12,555 nucleotides of DNA, taken from positions 1 to 12,555 of the forward strand of contig UQUX01000049.1 in assembly GCA_900544425.1 (NCBI GenBank), in the 5' to 3' direction. Source of the DNA: an uncultured Collinsella sp. Its GTDB lineage: Bacteria; Actinomycetota; Coriobacteriia; Coriobacteriales; Coriobacteriaceae. Below, one piece after another: positions 1 through 7,820 of the stretch. The notes beneath the pieces were generated by a model. The model was not told the DNA's origin and searched no databases. It worked only from the letters and a program-made list of their open reading frames with translations. The position numbers were made by a program, and so were the translations under genes. Each line of letters starts with the position of its first letter. Positions within the stretch are counted from its first letter, which is position 1.

Positions 1-106
1 GGTCGCCTTCCTTAATGCGGTAGTGAACCTTGACGTTGTCGGCGACGCGAACCTGAGGAATGTCCTCGCGGATCTGCTGACGCTCGATTGCGCGGATGTA
101 ATCCAT
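1..106 (-). CDS. rplS: 50S ribosomal protein L19, N-terminal part (runs off the left edge)
   Basis: L19 is a large-subunit ribosomal protein at the 30S-50S interface. Only the first 35 codons are present. The reading starts MDYIRAIERQQIREDIPQV and continues RVADNVKVHYRIKEGD, which fits the L19 N-terminus (an E-R-x-Q-x-R-x-D-I-P helix, then a V-x-D-x-V-x-V-H strand followed by KEGD). The ATG is at 106-104, and an AAGGAAT Shine-Dalgarno-like stretch lies about 6 nt upstream. The gene has its own promoter and leader (separate entries). Its usual neighbours trmD and rimM lie about 7.7 kb away, behind lepB, glyQS and the PPDK genes. The protein is incomplete only because the window ends. Confidence 0.93.
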   Translation of the reverse strand, partial: MDYIRAIERQQIREDIPQVRVADNVKVHYRIKEGD

Positions 107-130
107 GTGCAATTCCTTACTCTTCTAGAG

Positions 131-154
131 GTGCCGTACCACCTTGGCCGGCAC
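131..154 (-). promoter_or_regulatory. stem-loop in the rplS mRNA leader
   Basis: On the minus strand the arms GTGCCG and CGGCAC pair, and an inner GCC/GGT helix extends the stem with one bulged A. The hairpin starts within about 15-20 nt of the predicted transcription start and ends 24 nt before the L19 ATG. Ribosomal protein leaders, including L19 leaders in some phyla, often carry autoregulatory hairpins. I cannot match this one to a described family, so the regulatory role is inference. Confidence 0.4.
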
Positions 155-175
155 GTAGTTGAACAAACGTATTCC

Positions 176-203
176 AGTATACACGCGCGGGTTTCTGCTG
201 CAA
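176..203 (-). promoter_or_regulatory. promoter for rplS
   Basis: On the minus strand, TTGCAG (203-198) is followed after 16 nt by TATACT (181-176). This is a good match to the primary-sigma consensus (TTGACA / TATAAT). Transcription would start near 168-170, giving a leader of roughly 63 nt before rplS. It lies just downstream of the hairpin that closes the ppdK unit, so rplS is probably transcribed separately. Confidence 0.6.
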
Positions 204-249
204 GAACAATTTTTTACGCAGACAAAAAGACAAAACCCGCACATGATAA

Positions 250-277
250 CCGCCCGTCTCACGAATGAGACGGGCGG
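250..277 (-). terminator. hairpin after ppdK, probable terminator
   Basis: A perfect 12-bp GC-rich stem (arms 250-261 and 266-277) has a 4-nt loop that reads TTCG on the minus strand. It lies 39 nt past the ppdK stop and before the rplS promoter, the right place for a terminator. The following minus-strand sequence is only moderately T-rich (TTATCATG, then GGGTTTTGTCTTTTTG about 13 nt later), so it is a weak intrinsic terminator by the U-tract rule. It could instead be a 3'-end stabilising hairpin. Confidence 0.55.
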
Positions 278-315
278 CATGAAGGGGGCTACGCTAGGCG
301 TCTAAACCCAAAACG

Positions 316-3066
316 TTAGGCGGAACGCTTGGCCTCGAGCTTGGCCTGGGCGGCAGCCAGGCGTGCGAGGGGCACGCGGTAGGGCGAGCAGGACACGTAG
401 TCAACATCGGCCACGTTAAACAGGCCCTTGATGGACTTAGGGTCGCCGCCGTGCTCGCCGCACACGCCAAAGTGCATGTCGGGGTTGGTGGCGCGGCCCT
501 TCTCGACAGCCATGCGCACCAGTTCGAGTACTGCCGTGTCGATGGTCTCGAAGGGATTGTCCTTCAAGATCTTCTTGTGCATGTACAGCGGGATGAACTT
601 GGCCTCGGCATCGTCGCGGGAGAAGCCGAAGGTCGTCTGGGTGAGGTCGTTGGTGCCAAAGCAGAAGAAGTCTGCGTGATGGGCGATCTCGTCAGCGACC
701 ATGCAGGCGCGCGGCAGCTCGAGCATCGTGCCCACGGGAATATTGAGCTCGACGCCCTCCTCGGCGGAAACCTCAGCGATTACGCGCTCGATAACCTCGC
801 GGGTCTGGACATGCTCGGCCGTGATGGAGACGAGCGGAACCATGATCTCGGGGCGCGGATCGACGCCTTCCTTGATGAGACGGGCAGCAGCCGTAGCGAC
901 GGCGCGAACCTGCATAAACGGCAGATCGCTAAAGACGACGGACAGGCGCACACCGCGCAGGCCGAGCATCGGGTTGGACTCGACCATGCCGTCAATACGA
1001 CGCAGACGGGTGCGCAGGGCGGCAAGCTCTTCCTCGTTGGCGCCAGCGGCTTCCTTCTTGGTGATGGCGACCTCGAGCTCGCGAGGATTATCCAAGAACT
1101 CATGAAGCGGCGGATCGAGCAGGCGGACAACCACATCGCGACCGGACATGGTCTTGAACATCGCCAGAAAGTCCTCGGTCTGGACCTTGAGCAGGTCGGC
1201 CAGGGCCTGCTGCTTCACGGCCTCATCGTCAGACAGGATAAAGCTCTGGATGATGTTCTTACGGTCACCCAGGAACATGTGCTCGGTGCGGCATAGGCCG
1301 ATGGCCTCGGCACCAAACTCGAGTGCGAGCGCGGCGTCCTCGGGGTTGTCGGCGTTGACGCGCACGTGGTTGGCGTGACCGTCGGTCTCGTCCAGACGGA
1401 TCTCGTCGGCCCAGGACAGGATGGTGTCCAGATCGCCGGTGAGCTCGGCCGAAACCAGATCAACGGCGCCGTCGACGACGATACCCTGGGTGCCGTCGAT
1501 GGAGATGACATCACCCTCGCGCAGTACGCGGTCGCTGCCCTCGATGCGCACGACCTTCTCGGCGGCGTCAATATGGAAGCGCTCAACGCCACAGACGCAG
1601 GGCGTACCCATGCCGCGGGCGATAACGGCGGCATGGCTCGTCTTGCCACCGTGGCTGGTCAGGATACCCTCGGCGGCGACCATGCCCTTCAGGTCGTCGG
1701 GGTTAGTCTCCCAGCGAACCAAAATGACCTTGTGACCCTCGTTGGCGCGCGCGACGGCGTCATCGCTCGAGAAAACGACCTCGCCCACGGCGGCACCGGG
1801 GCTGGCATTAAGACCGCAGGCCAGCGCCTCATACTTCTTGGAAGCATCGAACTGCGGATGCAGGAGCTGGTCGAGCTGCGCGGGATCGATACGGTTTACG
1901 GCCTCCTCGCGGGTGATCAGTCCTTCCTCGACCATTTCGATAGCGATGCGCAGAGCGGCGGTTGCGGTACGCTTGCCCACGCGGGTCTGGAGCATCCAGA
2001 GCTTGCCCTGCTCGATGGTGAACTCGATATCGCACATATCGCGGTAATGATCCTCGAGCGTCAGGAACACGCGCTCGAGCTCCTTGCCTGCGGACTCGAG
2101 GCCCGGGGTGGCCTTGAGGTCGGCGATGGGCTCGGTGTTGCGGATGCCGGCGACAACGTCCTCGCCCTGGGCGTTAACCAAAAAGTCACCGTAGAACTCC
2201 TTGGTGCCGTCTGCCGGGTTGCGTGTAAAGGCGACACCGGTCGCAGAGGTCTCGCCCTTGTTGCCAAAGGCCATGGCCTGCACGTTGACGGCGGTGCCGA
2301 GCTCGTCGGAGATTCCATGCTGCTTGCGGTAGATGCAGGCGCGCTCATTCATCCAGCTGCCAAAGACGGCCTGGATGGCAAGGCGCAACTGGAGCTCCGG
2401 ATCATGCGGGAAGACGGGCTTGCCGTCGGCGACCTCGAGCTCGGGATACAGGGAGGCATCGACGTTCTCGGAGAAGATGCCCTTAAAGGTCTCGACGAGC
2501 TCCTGCAGATCCTCGGCCGAAAGCTCGGAGTCGACGCGGACGCCGGCGACCAGGCGTGCCTGGGTCAGCGCGTTCTCGAACAGGTCGGCGTCAACGCCCA
2601 TAACGACGTTGGAGAACATCTGAATAAAGCGGCGGTAGCTATCCCAAGCAAAACGCGGATTTTGCGTCTGGGCGATGAGCCCCTGAACGGAGTCGTCGTT
2701 GAGGCCTAAGTTGAGGACCGTGTCCATCATGCCGGGCATGGAGAACGGAGCGCCCGAACGAACCGACACGAGCAGCGGATCGGAGGCGTCGCCGAGCTTC
2801 TTGCCGCAGCGGGCCTCGAGGTCCGCCTCGGCAGCAACGATCTCATCGAGTGCACCCTCGGGCCACACGTTGCCGGCACCGGAGTACTCGACGCAAGTCT
2901 GGCAGGTAATAGTAAAGCCACCGGGAACCGGCAGGCCGATACGGCTCATCTCGGCAAGGTTAGCGCCTTTGCCGCCAAGCACGAAGTTCATGGACTTGTC
3001 GCCCTCGGTGACACAGGTGCCCTGGGCGTCGGTACCAAAACGGTAAACCCTCTTGCAATCGCTCAC
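316..3066 (-). CDS. ppdK: pyruvate, phosphate dikinase
   Basis: PPDK interconverts ATP + pyruvate + Pi and AMP + PEP + PPi in the cytoplasm; in anaerobes it often runs as a PPi-using glycolytic step. The 916-aa protein has the three expected parts. The N-terminal ATP-grasp half contains GGKGANL at 31-37. The central swivelling domain carries the phosphorylated His in GGKTSHAAVIARG, with His478 and the regulatory Thr476. The C-terminal PEP-binding barrel has LCRTEHMF (Arg593), FGTNDLTQTT near 803-812 and CGEHGGDP with the catalytic Cys869. It is about 40 aa longer than the roughly 875-aa clostridial enzyme, with no missing motif. The start is GTG, supported by GGAAGGGGAAG just upstream and by the family-typical N-terminus VYRFG. 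The DUF299 regulator gene lies directly upstream, 250 nt away. A 12-bp hairpin follows the gene. Confidence 0.97.
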   Translation of the reverse strand: MSDCKRVYRFGTDAQGTCVTEGDKSMNFVLGGKGANLAEMSRIGLPVPGGFTITCQTCVEYSGAGNVWPEGALDEIVAAEADLEARCGKKLGDASDPLLVSVRSGAPFSMPGMMDTVLNLGLNDDSVQGLIAQTQNPRFAWDSYRRFIQMFSNVVMGVDADLFENALTQARLVAGVRVDSELSAEDLQELVETFKGIFSENVDASLYPELEVADGKPVFPHDPELQLRLAIQAVFGSWMNERACIYRKQHGISDELGTAVNVQAMAFGNKGETSATGVAFTRNPADGTKEFYGDFLVNAQGEDVVAGIRNTEPIADLKATPGLESAGKELERVFLTLEDHYRDMCDIEFTIEQGKLWMLQTRVGKRTATAALRIAIEMVEEGLITREEAVNRIDPAQLDQLLHPQFDASKKYEALACGLNASPGAAVGEVVFSSDDAVARANEGHKVILVRWETNPDDLKGMVAAEGILTSHGGKTSHAAVIARGMGTPCVCGVERFHIDAAEKVVRIEGSDRVLREGDVISIDGTQGIVVDGAVDLVSAELTGDLDTILSWADEIRLDETDGHANHVRVNADNPEDAALALEFGAEAIGLCRTEHMFLGDRKNIIQSFILSDDEAVKQQALADLLKVQTEDFLAMFKTMSGRDVVVRLLDPPLHEFLDNPRELEVAITKKEAAGANEEELAALRTRLRRIDGMVESNPMLGLRGVRLSVVFSDLPFMQVRAVATAAARLIKEGVDPRPEIMVPLVSITAEHVQTREVIERVIAEVSAEEGVELNIPVGTMLELPRACMVADEIAHHADFFCFGTNDLTQTTFGFSRDDAEAKFIPLYMHKKILKDNPFETIDTAVLELVRMAVEKGRATNPDMHFGVCGEHGGDPKSIKGLFNVADVDYVSCSPYRVPLARLAAAQAKLEAKRSA

Positions 3067-3316
3067 GATACTTCCCCTTCCATGCGCTTACGCGCACGAC
3101 CGTGGTAACGAATCGACCCGCCGGATGCGGGCCGTGAGGGAACTATACGGCCGGATTTGAACGGGCTTGAGCAGAGGATACGCGGTTTGGTAAACGTGCT
3201 AAAACTGGCGGTAAACGGTAGGTAAAGTTGGTTACCTTATGAAGATACCACTACAATAAAAAAGCAGGTCAGATGCGATGTTTTTGCTAAATCGCTTTAT
3301 CAAAATGCTACTAATA
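3067..3316 (-). promoter_or_regulatory. ppdK upstream region with candidate promoter and repeated half-sites
   Basis: This 250-nt gap separates the regulator gene from ppdK. On the minus strand the best -10-like hexamer is TATAGT (3147-3142), but no convincing -35 sits 16-18 nt upstream, so it is a weak call. Further upstream, GGTAAAC occurs on the plus strand at 3189 and 3210, followed by GGTAAAG at 3221 and GGTTACC at 3230. The first three are spaced 21 and 11 bp, about two turns and one turn of the helix, as in an operator array. Small hairpins (3117-3131; 3130-3152) lie in the would-be leader. A T6 run at 3263-3258 follows the regulator gene, but I see no strong stem before it. Confidence 0.35.
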
Positions 3317-4183
3317 TTAGGCGCGGCTGGTGGCTCGGCGGGCGCGAGCTTCTTGGATTTCCTCCAAGTGGCTAATGATCTCGGCAGCGCTTTCCTCGAT
3401 GGCCTTGCCGTCGGTACGCACCACAAAGCAGCCTAGGCGTTTCATGAGGGCACGAGCTTCCTCAAGCTCGCTGCGCACGCTCTCGGGCTCGGCATAGGAG
3501 CCGGCAACGGCACGAGCGTAGTCATCGCCCAAGCGGCTATCGCGAATTTCGGAAATCACATCGACGGTCGAAATCAGGCCGAACAGGCGCATCGGGTCGA
3601 CCTCGTAAATCGACTTCGGCGGCTCCATGCCATGGGCCAACGGAACATTGGCAACCTTGTAGCCCTGATAAGCCAGATACATCGACAGCGGCGTCTTGGA
3701 CGTGCGCGATACGCCCAGCAGCACGATATCGGCACCCGACAAATCGTCGCAACCGCGCCCGTCATCGTGCTCAACGAAATATTCCATGGCCTCGATACGA
3801 TGGAAATAGCGGTCATCGGTCCTGTGAATCACGCCCGCGACGCCTTTGGGCGGCACACCGATGAGCGACGATAGCACGGCGAGCGTCGGACCGATCAGGT
3901 CGACCGAACGGATATGCAGCATGCCCAGGTAATCGAGCACGCGGGCGCGAAGCGCCGGATCGACAATAGTGTGAAACACGGCAATATCGCGATGGTCGGC
4001 ATCGACGCGCGGGCCCACAAACGACTCCACCTGCTCCACCGAGGTCACCTTGGGCAGGCGCAACAAACGAAAAGCCCCTTCATCAAATTGCCCGGACGCC
4101 GCAAGCACCACCTCACAAGCGGTATCACCGAGCGAGTCGGAGATAACGATAACGGTGGGACGAGCGGTGACCGGGCAATCCAT
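3317..4183 (-). CDS. pyruvate, phosphate dikinase regulatory protein (DUF299 bifunctional kinase/phosphorylase)
   Basis: This family (E. coli PpsR, plant RP1) inactivates PPDK or PEP synthase by ADP-dependent phosphorylation of a Thr beside the catalytic His, and reverses it by Pi-dependent phosphorolysis. The 288-aa protein shows the conserved N-terminal ISDSLGDTA (15-23) and the nucleotide-binding loop GVSRTSKTP (157-165) followed by LSMYLAYQGYKVAN. Further conserved blocks are PLAHGMEPPKSIYEVD and the RLGDDYA segment. The length matches the family (about 270-300 aa). The ATG at 4183 has GGAGC upstream. It lies 34 nt after glyS and upstream of ppdK in the same orientation, so PPDK rather than PEP synthase is the likely target; PPDK here has the matching Thr476/His478. 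The Ala/Arg-rich C-terminal tail is unremarkable. Confidence 0.93.
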   Translation of the reverse strand: MDCPVTARPTVIVISDSLGDTACEVVLAASGQFDEGAFRLLRLPKVTSVEQVESFVGPRVDADHRDIAVFHTIVDPALRARVLDYLGMLHIRSVDLIGPTLAVLSSLIGVPPKGVAGVIHRTDDRYFHRIEAMEYFVEHDDGRGCDDLSGADIVLLGVSRTSKTPLSMYLAYQGYKVANVPLAHGMEPPKSIYEVDPMRLFGLISTVDVISEIRDSRLGDDYARAVAGSYAEPESVRSELEEARALMKRLGCFVVRTDGKAIEESAAEIISHLEEIQEARARRATSRA

Positions 4184-4217
4184 GCGGGGCTCCTTTTGCG
4201 CTTACGCGCAGGCTGGC

Positions 4218-6280
4218 TTACTTTTTACGAGCAAGCTCACCGATGTTGGCGATGCCGGAGAAAACGGCCTCGAAGCGGTTGAGCAGCTTAAGGCGATTAT
4301 CGCGGAGCTGCTCGTCCTTGTCCATGACCATGACCTCGTCGAAGAAACGGTCGATGGGCGCGCGCAGGGCGGCGAGGGCAGCAAATGCGGCCGGATAATC
4401 CTCGGTAGCAAGGGCGGCATCGACAGCGGTCTGAGCAGCCTCGGAGGCGTCGGCGAGCGCAAGCTCGACCTCGCCCATCAGGCTGCGGTCGTACTCCACG
4501 CCCAGCTCGGGCTTGGAGATATGCGCGGCGCGAGCATAGGCGGTCGCAAGGTTGTCGAACGTCTCGGCGTCGTTCTTGCGGGCCTCGTCGAGGGCGGCGC
4601 AGCGGGCGAAGAAGACGGACGGAGCGATGATGTGCACCGCGGAGACGGCGGCAACGGTATCGGCCGGGATCTTTTCGTCGCGGGCCATGCTCACCAGGCG
4701 GCCATGGAAGAAGTCACGAACCTGCTGGGCGACCTCGGCGGCGTCGAACTCAATGCCCTGCTCGCCATAGAGCTCGAGGGCGAAGTCGATAAGCGACGTG
4801 GGGTCGATCGGCAGACGGTCGCGCAGGATGTTGATGATGCCGATAGCGGCACGACGCAGCGCATAGGGGTCGGAGGAGCCGATCGGGGGCTCGCCGATGG
4901 CAAAGATACCGGCAATGGTATCGAGCTTGTCGGCACAGGCCACGATGCAGCCAGCGGTGCCCTCGGGCAGCTCGTCACCGGCAAAGCGGGGACGATAGTG
5001 ATCGCGAATGGCGCGTAATAACCGCCCATCACGCCCTGCTGGCCCGTAAACTCGACGACGGCGTTAGACACCAGGTCGGCCTTGCACAGGTGCGCGGCGC
5101 GAGCAGCGTCGGCGGCCAGGTGGGCGCCCAGATGGGCCTCGCGAGCGATGGCAAGCGCGAGTTGCTCAATGCGCTCGGACTTGGCGAGCACGCTACCGAG
5201 CTTCTCCTGGAAGGCGACCTTGGCCAGACGCTCGCGGAACTCGTCGAGGGAGATCTTCAGGTCCTCCTCGTAGAAGAACTTGGCGTCGTCCAGACGGGCG
5301 CGCACGACGCGCTCGTTGCCGTCAATCACGCGCTCGGCATTCTCGGGCTTGCTGTTGGAAACGACCACGAACTCACGCGTGAGCTTGCCCTCGCCGTCAT
5401 AGATCGGGAAGTAGCGCTGGTTGGTGAGCATGGACTCGCAGATAATCTCGTGCGGGACCTTGAGAAACTCCTCATCGAAGGTACCGACGAGCACCGTCGG
5501 CCACTCGCAGAGGTTAATGACCTCCTCAAAGACCTTCTTGGGCGTATCGACATGGCAGCCGGGACGGGCAGCCTCGACCTCGGCGATACCGGCGAGGATG
5601 GCCTCACGACGACGCTCGGCAGAAAGCACACCGGCGTCCTCGAGCACCTGCTCGTAGACGGCGGGGCTGGCAACCACATGGTCGCCAGGACCAAGCACGC
5701 GATGACCACGCGTGGTGTTGCCACTCGTCACGTCGGCAAACGACACGGGCACAACGTCCTCGCCCAGAAGGCAGCAGATCCAGCGGACCGGACGAACAAA
5801 GGTCGCATGCTCGTGACCCCAGCGCTGAGAGCGGTAGTTGGGCCACTGCAGGCCAGCGATAGTCTTCTCGCACAGGGCCGTCAGGATCGGGGTGGCCGGA
5901 GCGGAAGGGATGTTCTTCTCGGCAAAGACGTACTCACGGCCGTCGGTGTCCTCGCGACGGACCAGATCCTCGGCAGCCACACCGCACTTGCGGGCGAAGC
6001 CCTGGGCGGCCTTGGTGGCGTTACCGTCGGCATCGAAGGCGATGTTGGCCGCGGGGCCGCGCTTGACCTCGTGAACCTCGTCGGTCGCGGTGGCGACGTC
6101 GGCAACGAGCGCAGCCAGGCGGCGCGGGCTCGAGATCACACGGACCTCGCCGTGGGCCAGACCGGCCTCGTCGAGACCCTTGGCGATCATGGTGCCAAGC
6201 TGCTTGACGGCATTGTTCAGCGGTGCGGAGGGCATTTCTTCCGTACCGATCTCAAACAGGAAATCCTTAGCGTCTGCCAT
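4218..6280 (-). pseudogene. glyS: glycine--tRNA ligase beta subunit, reading frame broken by an apparent 34-bp deletion
   Basis: GlyS is the large subunit of the alpha2-beta2 glycyl-tRNA synthetase; it binds tRNA-Gly and pairs with GlyQ. The N-terminal frame (6280 to about 5012, 423 codons) is normal: FLFEIGTEEMPSA at the start, then SSPRRLAALV, VRPVRWICCLLG, VPHEIICESMLTNQRYFPI and the KADLV-QGVMGGYYA block. After YYA the true sequence continues in another frame as IRDHYRPRFAGDELPEGTAG and then ADKLDTIAGIFAIGEPPIGS, through the DALR-type anticodon-binding end (DRFFDEVMVM) to the stop at 4218. Compared with the E. coli protein, 16 residues are expected between YA and Y-x-PRFAGD; the nucleotides here fall 34 short, which also explains the frame change. 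Rejoined, the protein would be close to 690 aa, the family norm. The start is 3 nt after the glyQ stop. Either this is a real mutation in an essential gene or a sequence error; I favour error or a strain-specific artefact. Confidence 0.88.
5010..5014 (-). other. deletion junction inside glyS
   Basis: The junction reads TATTACGCGCCATTCGCG on the minus strand. The upstream frame uses TAT TAC GCG; the downstream frame uses GCC ATT CGC GAT. The bases GCGCC are shared ambiguously by both sides, so a short repeat such as GCG or GCC could have mediated the loss. The missing length is 1 modulo 3; 34 nt restores the usual family spacing. Confidence 0.75.
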
Positions 6281-6283
6281 GGC

Positions 6284-7195
6284 TTACGCCACCTCGCCTT
6301 CCTGATCGGCATTCTCGTTGACTCCGGCGACCTCGGCCATGTAGGCCTCGCAGCACGCCTTGGCGACGGCGCGGACGCGCAGGATGTAGTTGGCACGCTC
6401 GACCGCGGACAGGGCGCCGCGAGCATCGAGCAGGTTGAAAGCGTGGCTGCACTTCATGACGCAGTCATATGCCGGCAGCGGCAGCTTGCGCTCCAGGCAG
6501 GAATGGCACTCGGCCTCGTAGTCGTCAAACTTCTGACGCATCATCTCGACGTTGGCGACCTCAAAGTTATAGGCACTGAACTCGCGCTCGTTCTCGAGGA
6601 ACACGTCGCCGTAGGTCATGGGCGTGCCGTCGGGCAGGTAGCTCCACACCAGGTCGTAGACCGAGTTGACGCCCTGGGCGTACATGGCGATACGCTCCAG
6701 GCCGTAGGTAATCTCAACGGGCACGGGGTCGACCTCGATGCCTCCCACCTGCTGGAAGTACGTAAACTGCGTGACCTCCATGCCATTGAGCCAGACCTCC
6801 CAGCCAAGGCCCCAGGCGCCAAGGGTCGGGCTCTCCCAGTCATCCTCGACAAAGCGGACGTCATGGTCGTTGGGATCCAGACCGATAGCGGCAAGAGACC
6901 CCAGGTAGAGCTCCTGGGCGTTAACCGGAGAAGGCTTGATGAGCACCTGGAACTGATAGTAGTGCTGCATGCGGTTGGGGTTCTCGCCGTAGCGGCCGTC
7001 GGCGGGACGGCGGCAGGGCTGCGCATAGCAGGTGCGCCACTCGGCGGGACCGAGCGAGCGCAGCGTGGTCGCGGTATGGAAGGTACCGGCACCGACCTCG
7101 GAGTCATAGGGCTGCATAATGACGCAGCCCTGCTCGCCCCAGTACTGCTGGAGGCGCAGGATGATGTCTTGGAAGGAAAGCGATGAAGCGTTCAT
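6284..7195 (-). CDS. glyQ: glycine--tRNA ligase alpha subunit
   Basis: GlyQ is the catalytic subunit that activates glycine with ATP and transfers it to tRNA-Gly together with GlyS. The 303-aa length equals that of the E. coli protein. The sequence begins with SFQDIILRLQQYWGEQGCVI followed by QPYDSEVGAGTFHTAT, then RSLGPAEWRTCYAQPCRRP, the class II motif region GRYGENPNRMQHYYQFQV, and later DDWESPTLGAWGLGWEVW and ITYGLERIAMYAQG. All are highly conserved in the alpha subunit. The ATG at 7195 is the first in-frame start before the conserved N-terminus; the ribosome site is poor (AGAGG one base before ATG, GAGGGG 11 nt before). The 59-nt gap from lepB has TATAGT but no clear -35. The stop is 3 nt before the glyS ATG, so the two are translated together. 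Confidence 0.97.
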   Translation of the reverse strand: MNASSLSFQDIILRLQQYWGEQGCVIMQPYDSEVGAGTFHTATTLRSLGPAEWRTCYAQPCRRPADGRYGENPNRMQHYYQFQVLIKPSPVNAQELYLGSLAAIGLDPNDHDVRFVEDDWESPTLGAWGLGWEVWLNGMEVTQFTYFQQVGGIEVDPVPVEITYGLERIAMYAQGVNSVYDLVWSYLPDGTPMTYGDVFLENEREFSAYNFEVANVEMMRQKFDDYEAECHSCLERKLPLPAYDCVMKCSHAFNLLDARGALSAVERANYILRVRAVAKACCEAYMAEVAGVNENADQEGEVA

Positions 7196-7254
7196 GCCTC
7201 TAATATCCCCTCGTCGAAACGATTACACGGTTAGGTACTGTACTATAGCGGTTT

Positions 7255-7818
7255 TTAGTCGATAGCGCCGATGCGGTTGAGCGGCCAGTAGCGCACAAGC
7301 GCCACAGCGATCAAATCAGAGCGATCGACGGGACCAAAGTAGCGTGAGTCGGCAGAGTTTTCGCGGTTGTCGCCCATCACCCACACGCACCCGTCGGGAA
7401 CGGTGTAGGGATAGCTTACCTGAGCACCGGGCGCTTGGACCGAAAGTGGCCAGCTCATGCCCGTCGTATAGTCCTCGTCGAGCGCTTGGCCGTCAACGAC
7501 CACCTTGCCATCCTGCAGGTCGACCGTCTGGCCGGCCGTGGCAATAACACGCTTGACAAGAACATCATGCTCGGAGGTGCCATCGGGGTTGTGAAACACC
7601 ACGATATCGCCCTGCTTGACGGGCTGACCGAGCTCGAGGCTCACCTTTTGTGCCAGGATCTGGTCGCCAATCTCGATCGTGGACTCCATGGAGCCGGTGG
7701 GCACCACAAAGGGCTCGACCACAAACGAGCGAATCAAGAAGGTGGCGACCAGTGCGATCGCGATGACCGCGATCCACTCAAAAGCGCCCCTCAACGCGGA
7801 ATGCTGCGATGGAACCAT
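7255..7818 (-). CDS. lepB: signal peptidase I
   Basis: Type I signal peptidase removes signal peptides from exported proteins at the outer face of the membrane. The 187-aa protein has one N-terminal membrane helix (about 14-32, EWIAVIAIALVATFLIRSF) and then the catalytic serine box VPTGSMEST with Ser43. The general base is Lys89 in VLVKRVIA, and the box E loop is MGDNRENSADSRYFG (148-162). The Ser/Lys dyad and loop are intact, and the length is typical of actinobacterial and Gram-positive single-helix enzymes. I choose ATG at 7818: GAGGAG (7829-7824) sits 5 nt upstream. A GTG two codons earlier (7824) overlaps that ribosome site and would lack one. The gene starts 2 nt after the trmD stop, so it is the last tightly packed member of the rpsP operon. 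Confidence 0.95.
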   Translation of the reverse strand: MVPSQHSALRGAFEWIAVIAIALVATFLIRSFVVEPFVVPTGSMESTIEIGDQILAQKVSLELGQPVKQGDIVVFHNPDGTSEHDVLVKRVIATAGQTVDLQDGKVVVDGQALDEDYTTGMSWPLSVQAPGAQVSYPYTVPDGCVWVMGDNRENSADSRYFGPVDRSDLIAVALVRYWPLNRIGAID

Positions 7819-7820
7819 TC

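Noticed and set aside
187..240. Nested inverted repeat GCGGGTTT/AAACCCGC with an inner TCTGC/GCAGA between the ppdK hairpin and rplS
   Set aside because: The loop is long and the arms overlap the predicted rplS promoter; it is probably chance or a minor part of termination.
23..268. An 81-codon plus-strand open frame over the rplS start and its promoter
   Set aside because: It is antisense to L19 and to the promoter region, with no ribosome site.
1366..2709. A 447-codon open frame on the plus strand opposite ppdK
   Set aside because: Same reason: mirror of the ppdK codons, with no motif and no ribosome site or promoter of its own.
3063..3083. Six-codon ORF (MEGEVS) whose stop overlaps the ppdK GTG start
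   Set aside because: It has no ribosome site of its own; the AG-rich codons are simply the ppdK ribosome site. Possibly coupling, but unsupported.
3214..3224. AACGGTAGGTA shared between the ppdK upstream region and the edge of REP-like unit 4 (near 12257)
   Set aside because: The similarity is about 11 bp and does not extend into the palindromic core, so it does not show a REP copy upstream of ppdK.
4691..5011. The continuation of the N-terminal glyS frame past the junction (about 106 codons)
   Set aside because: It is Ser/Pro/Ala-rich out-of-frame translation; the alternative frame over the same bases gives clear GlyS sequence.
5005..5020. Programmed ribosomal frameshift as the explanation for the glyS break
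   Set aside because: No slippery run is present, and about 11 conserved residues are missing, which a frameshift cannot supply.
5090..7186. A 698-codon open frame on the plus strand opposite glyS and glyQ
   Set aside because: It is antisense to genes with clear family motifs, its translation has no recognisable domain, and high third-position GC commonly opens such frames.
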